Shown piece after piece: positions 63,971 through 64,000 of a stretch of DNA of 64,000 nt. The position numbers and the translations under genes were made by a program. Under the pieces are notes generated by a model. The model had not been told where the DNA came from. It made no database searches and was given only the letters and a program-made list of their open reading frames with translations. How positions within the stretch are numbered: position 1 is the first letter of the stretch; each line of letters begins with the position of its first letter. The DNA is from Sipunculus nudus (taxonomy: Eukaryota > Annelida > Sipuncula > Golfingiida > Sipunculidae), in NCBI GenBank assembly GCA_026874595.1, contig CM049320.1, forward strand, positions 2,835,001-2,899,000. The letters are read 5' to 3'.

Positions 63971-64000
63971 TGAGGAGCCAAGCAGACCTCTTGGTTGTAT

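Larger units (their letters stand above)
8913..64000 (+). repeat. Satellite array of a 77-bp monomer (~715 copies), open at right end
   Basis: From 8913 to the last base the sequence is an unbroken head-to-tail series of one 77-bp unit; 33641-33717 is a consensus-like example. The monomer is about 44% G+C, has no CpG in the consensus, and has more G than C on the plus strand (22 to 12). I found no inverted monomer and no inserted foreign sequence. Length variants are +1 (GTATTTTTTATC, CATAAAGGGG, GGGTTTCTATT), -1 (CATAAGGGTCAG, TCAAAGGGATC) and -2 (GTATTACATC). Monomers are tied into higher-order repeats listed separately. Function, if any (centromeric, heterochromatic or intercalary), cannot be read from the sequence. 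Confidence 0.98.

Noticed and set aside
8913-64000. CRISPR array
   Set aside because: Units are contiguous 77-bp repeats with no unique spacers, variation is by point changes shared in HORs, no cas-like genes are present, and the context is eukaryotic.
8913-64000. Centromeric satellite with CENP-B box
   Set aside because: I looked for a TTCG...CGGG type box in the consensus monomer and found none; centromere identity cannot be inferred from repetition alone.

Overview
The window looks like nuclear DNA of an animal, with no supportable protein-coding or RNA gene. It has two parts: about 8.6 kb of AT-rich non-coding flank, and the left edge plus about 55 kb of one tandem satellite array that runs off the right end. 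The flank shows dispersed repeats, long (TA)n microsatellites and no ORF above about 118 codons, and there are no bacterial-style gene clusters. Degenerate dispersed motifs at 4380, 4700 and 5018 resemble repeats I associate with molluscan, especially bivalve, genomes. That taxon guess is from memory and low confidence.

Layout: 1-8601 is flank. It holds two direct copies (1 to about 475; 5495 to about 5973) of a dispersed element. Both end in a (TA)n tract and contain a MITE-like inverted repeat, and a diverged inverted fragment of the element lies near 4012-4090. The flank also has a small GC-rich hairpin block near 3545-3730, a degenerate repeat with about 319-bp spacing (4290-5060) and four large TA microsatellites. 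8602-8912 is the degenerate edge of the array, made of single units with a basic step of 39 bp. 8913-64000 is an uninterrupted head-to-tail array of a 77-bp monomer, about 715 copies, all in one orientation. The 77-bp monomer is itself a diverged dimer of 38 + 39 bp halves (about 25 of 38 positions match).

The array is organised in nested higher-order repeats (HORs). Measured from shared private variants, the offsets are 154 and 230 bp (2- and 3-mers) and 770 bp (10-mer) near the edge, then 1463 bp (19-mer, about three tandem copies), 3082 bp (40-mer) and, deep in the array, an apparently near-identical tandem duplication of 6777 bp (88-mer). Shorter HORs of 385, 925 and 1156 bp are also embedded inside. 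This gives a 39 bp to 77 bp to multi-kb series from the edge inward. The recurring 63-67-codon ORFs are by-products: 77 is not a multiple of 3, and ORFs persist mainly where a +1-bp variant monomer (78 bp) restores phase. Nothing in the window indicates a gene, operon or defence system; its interest lies in satellite evolution.
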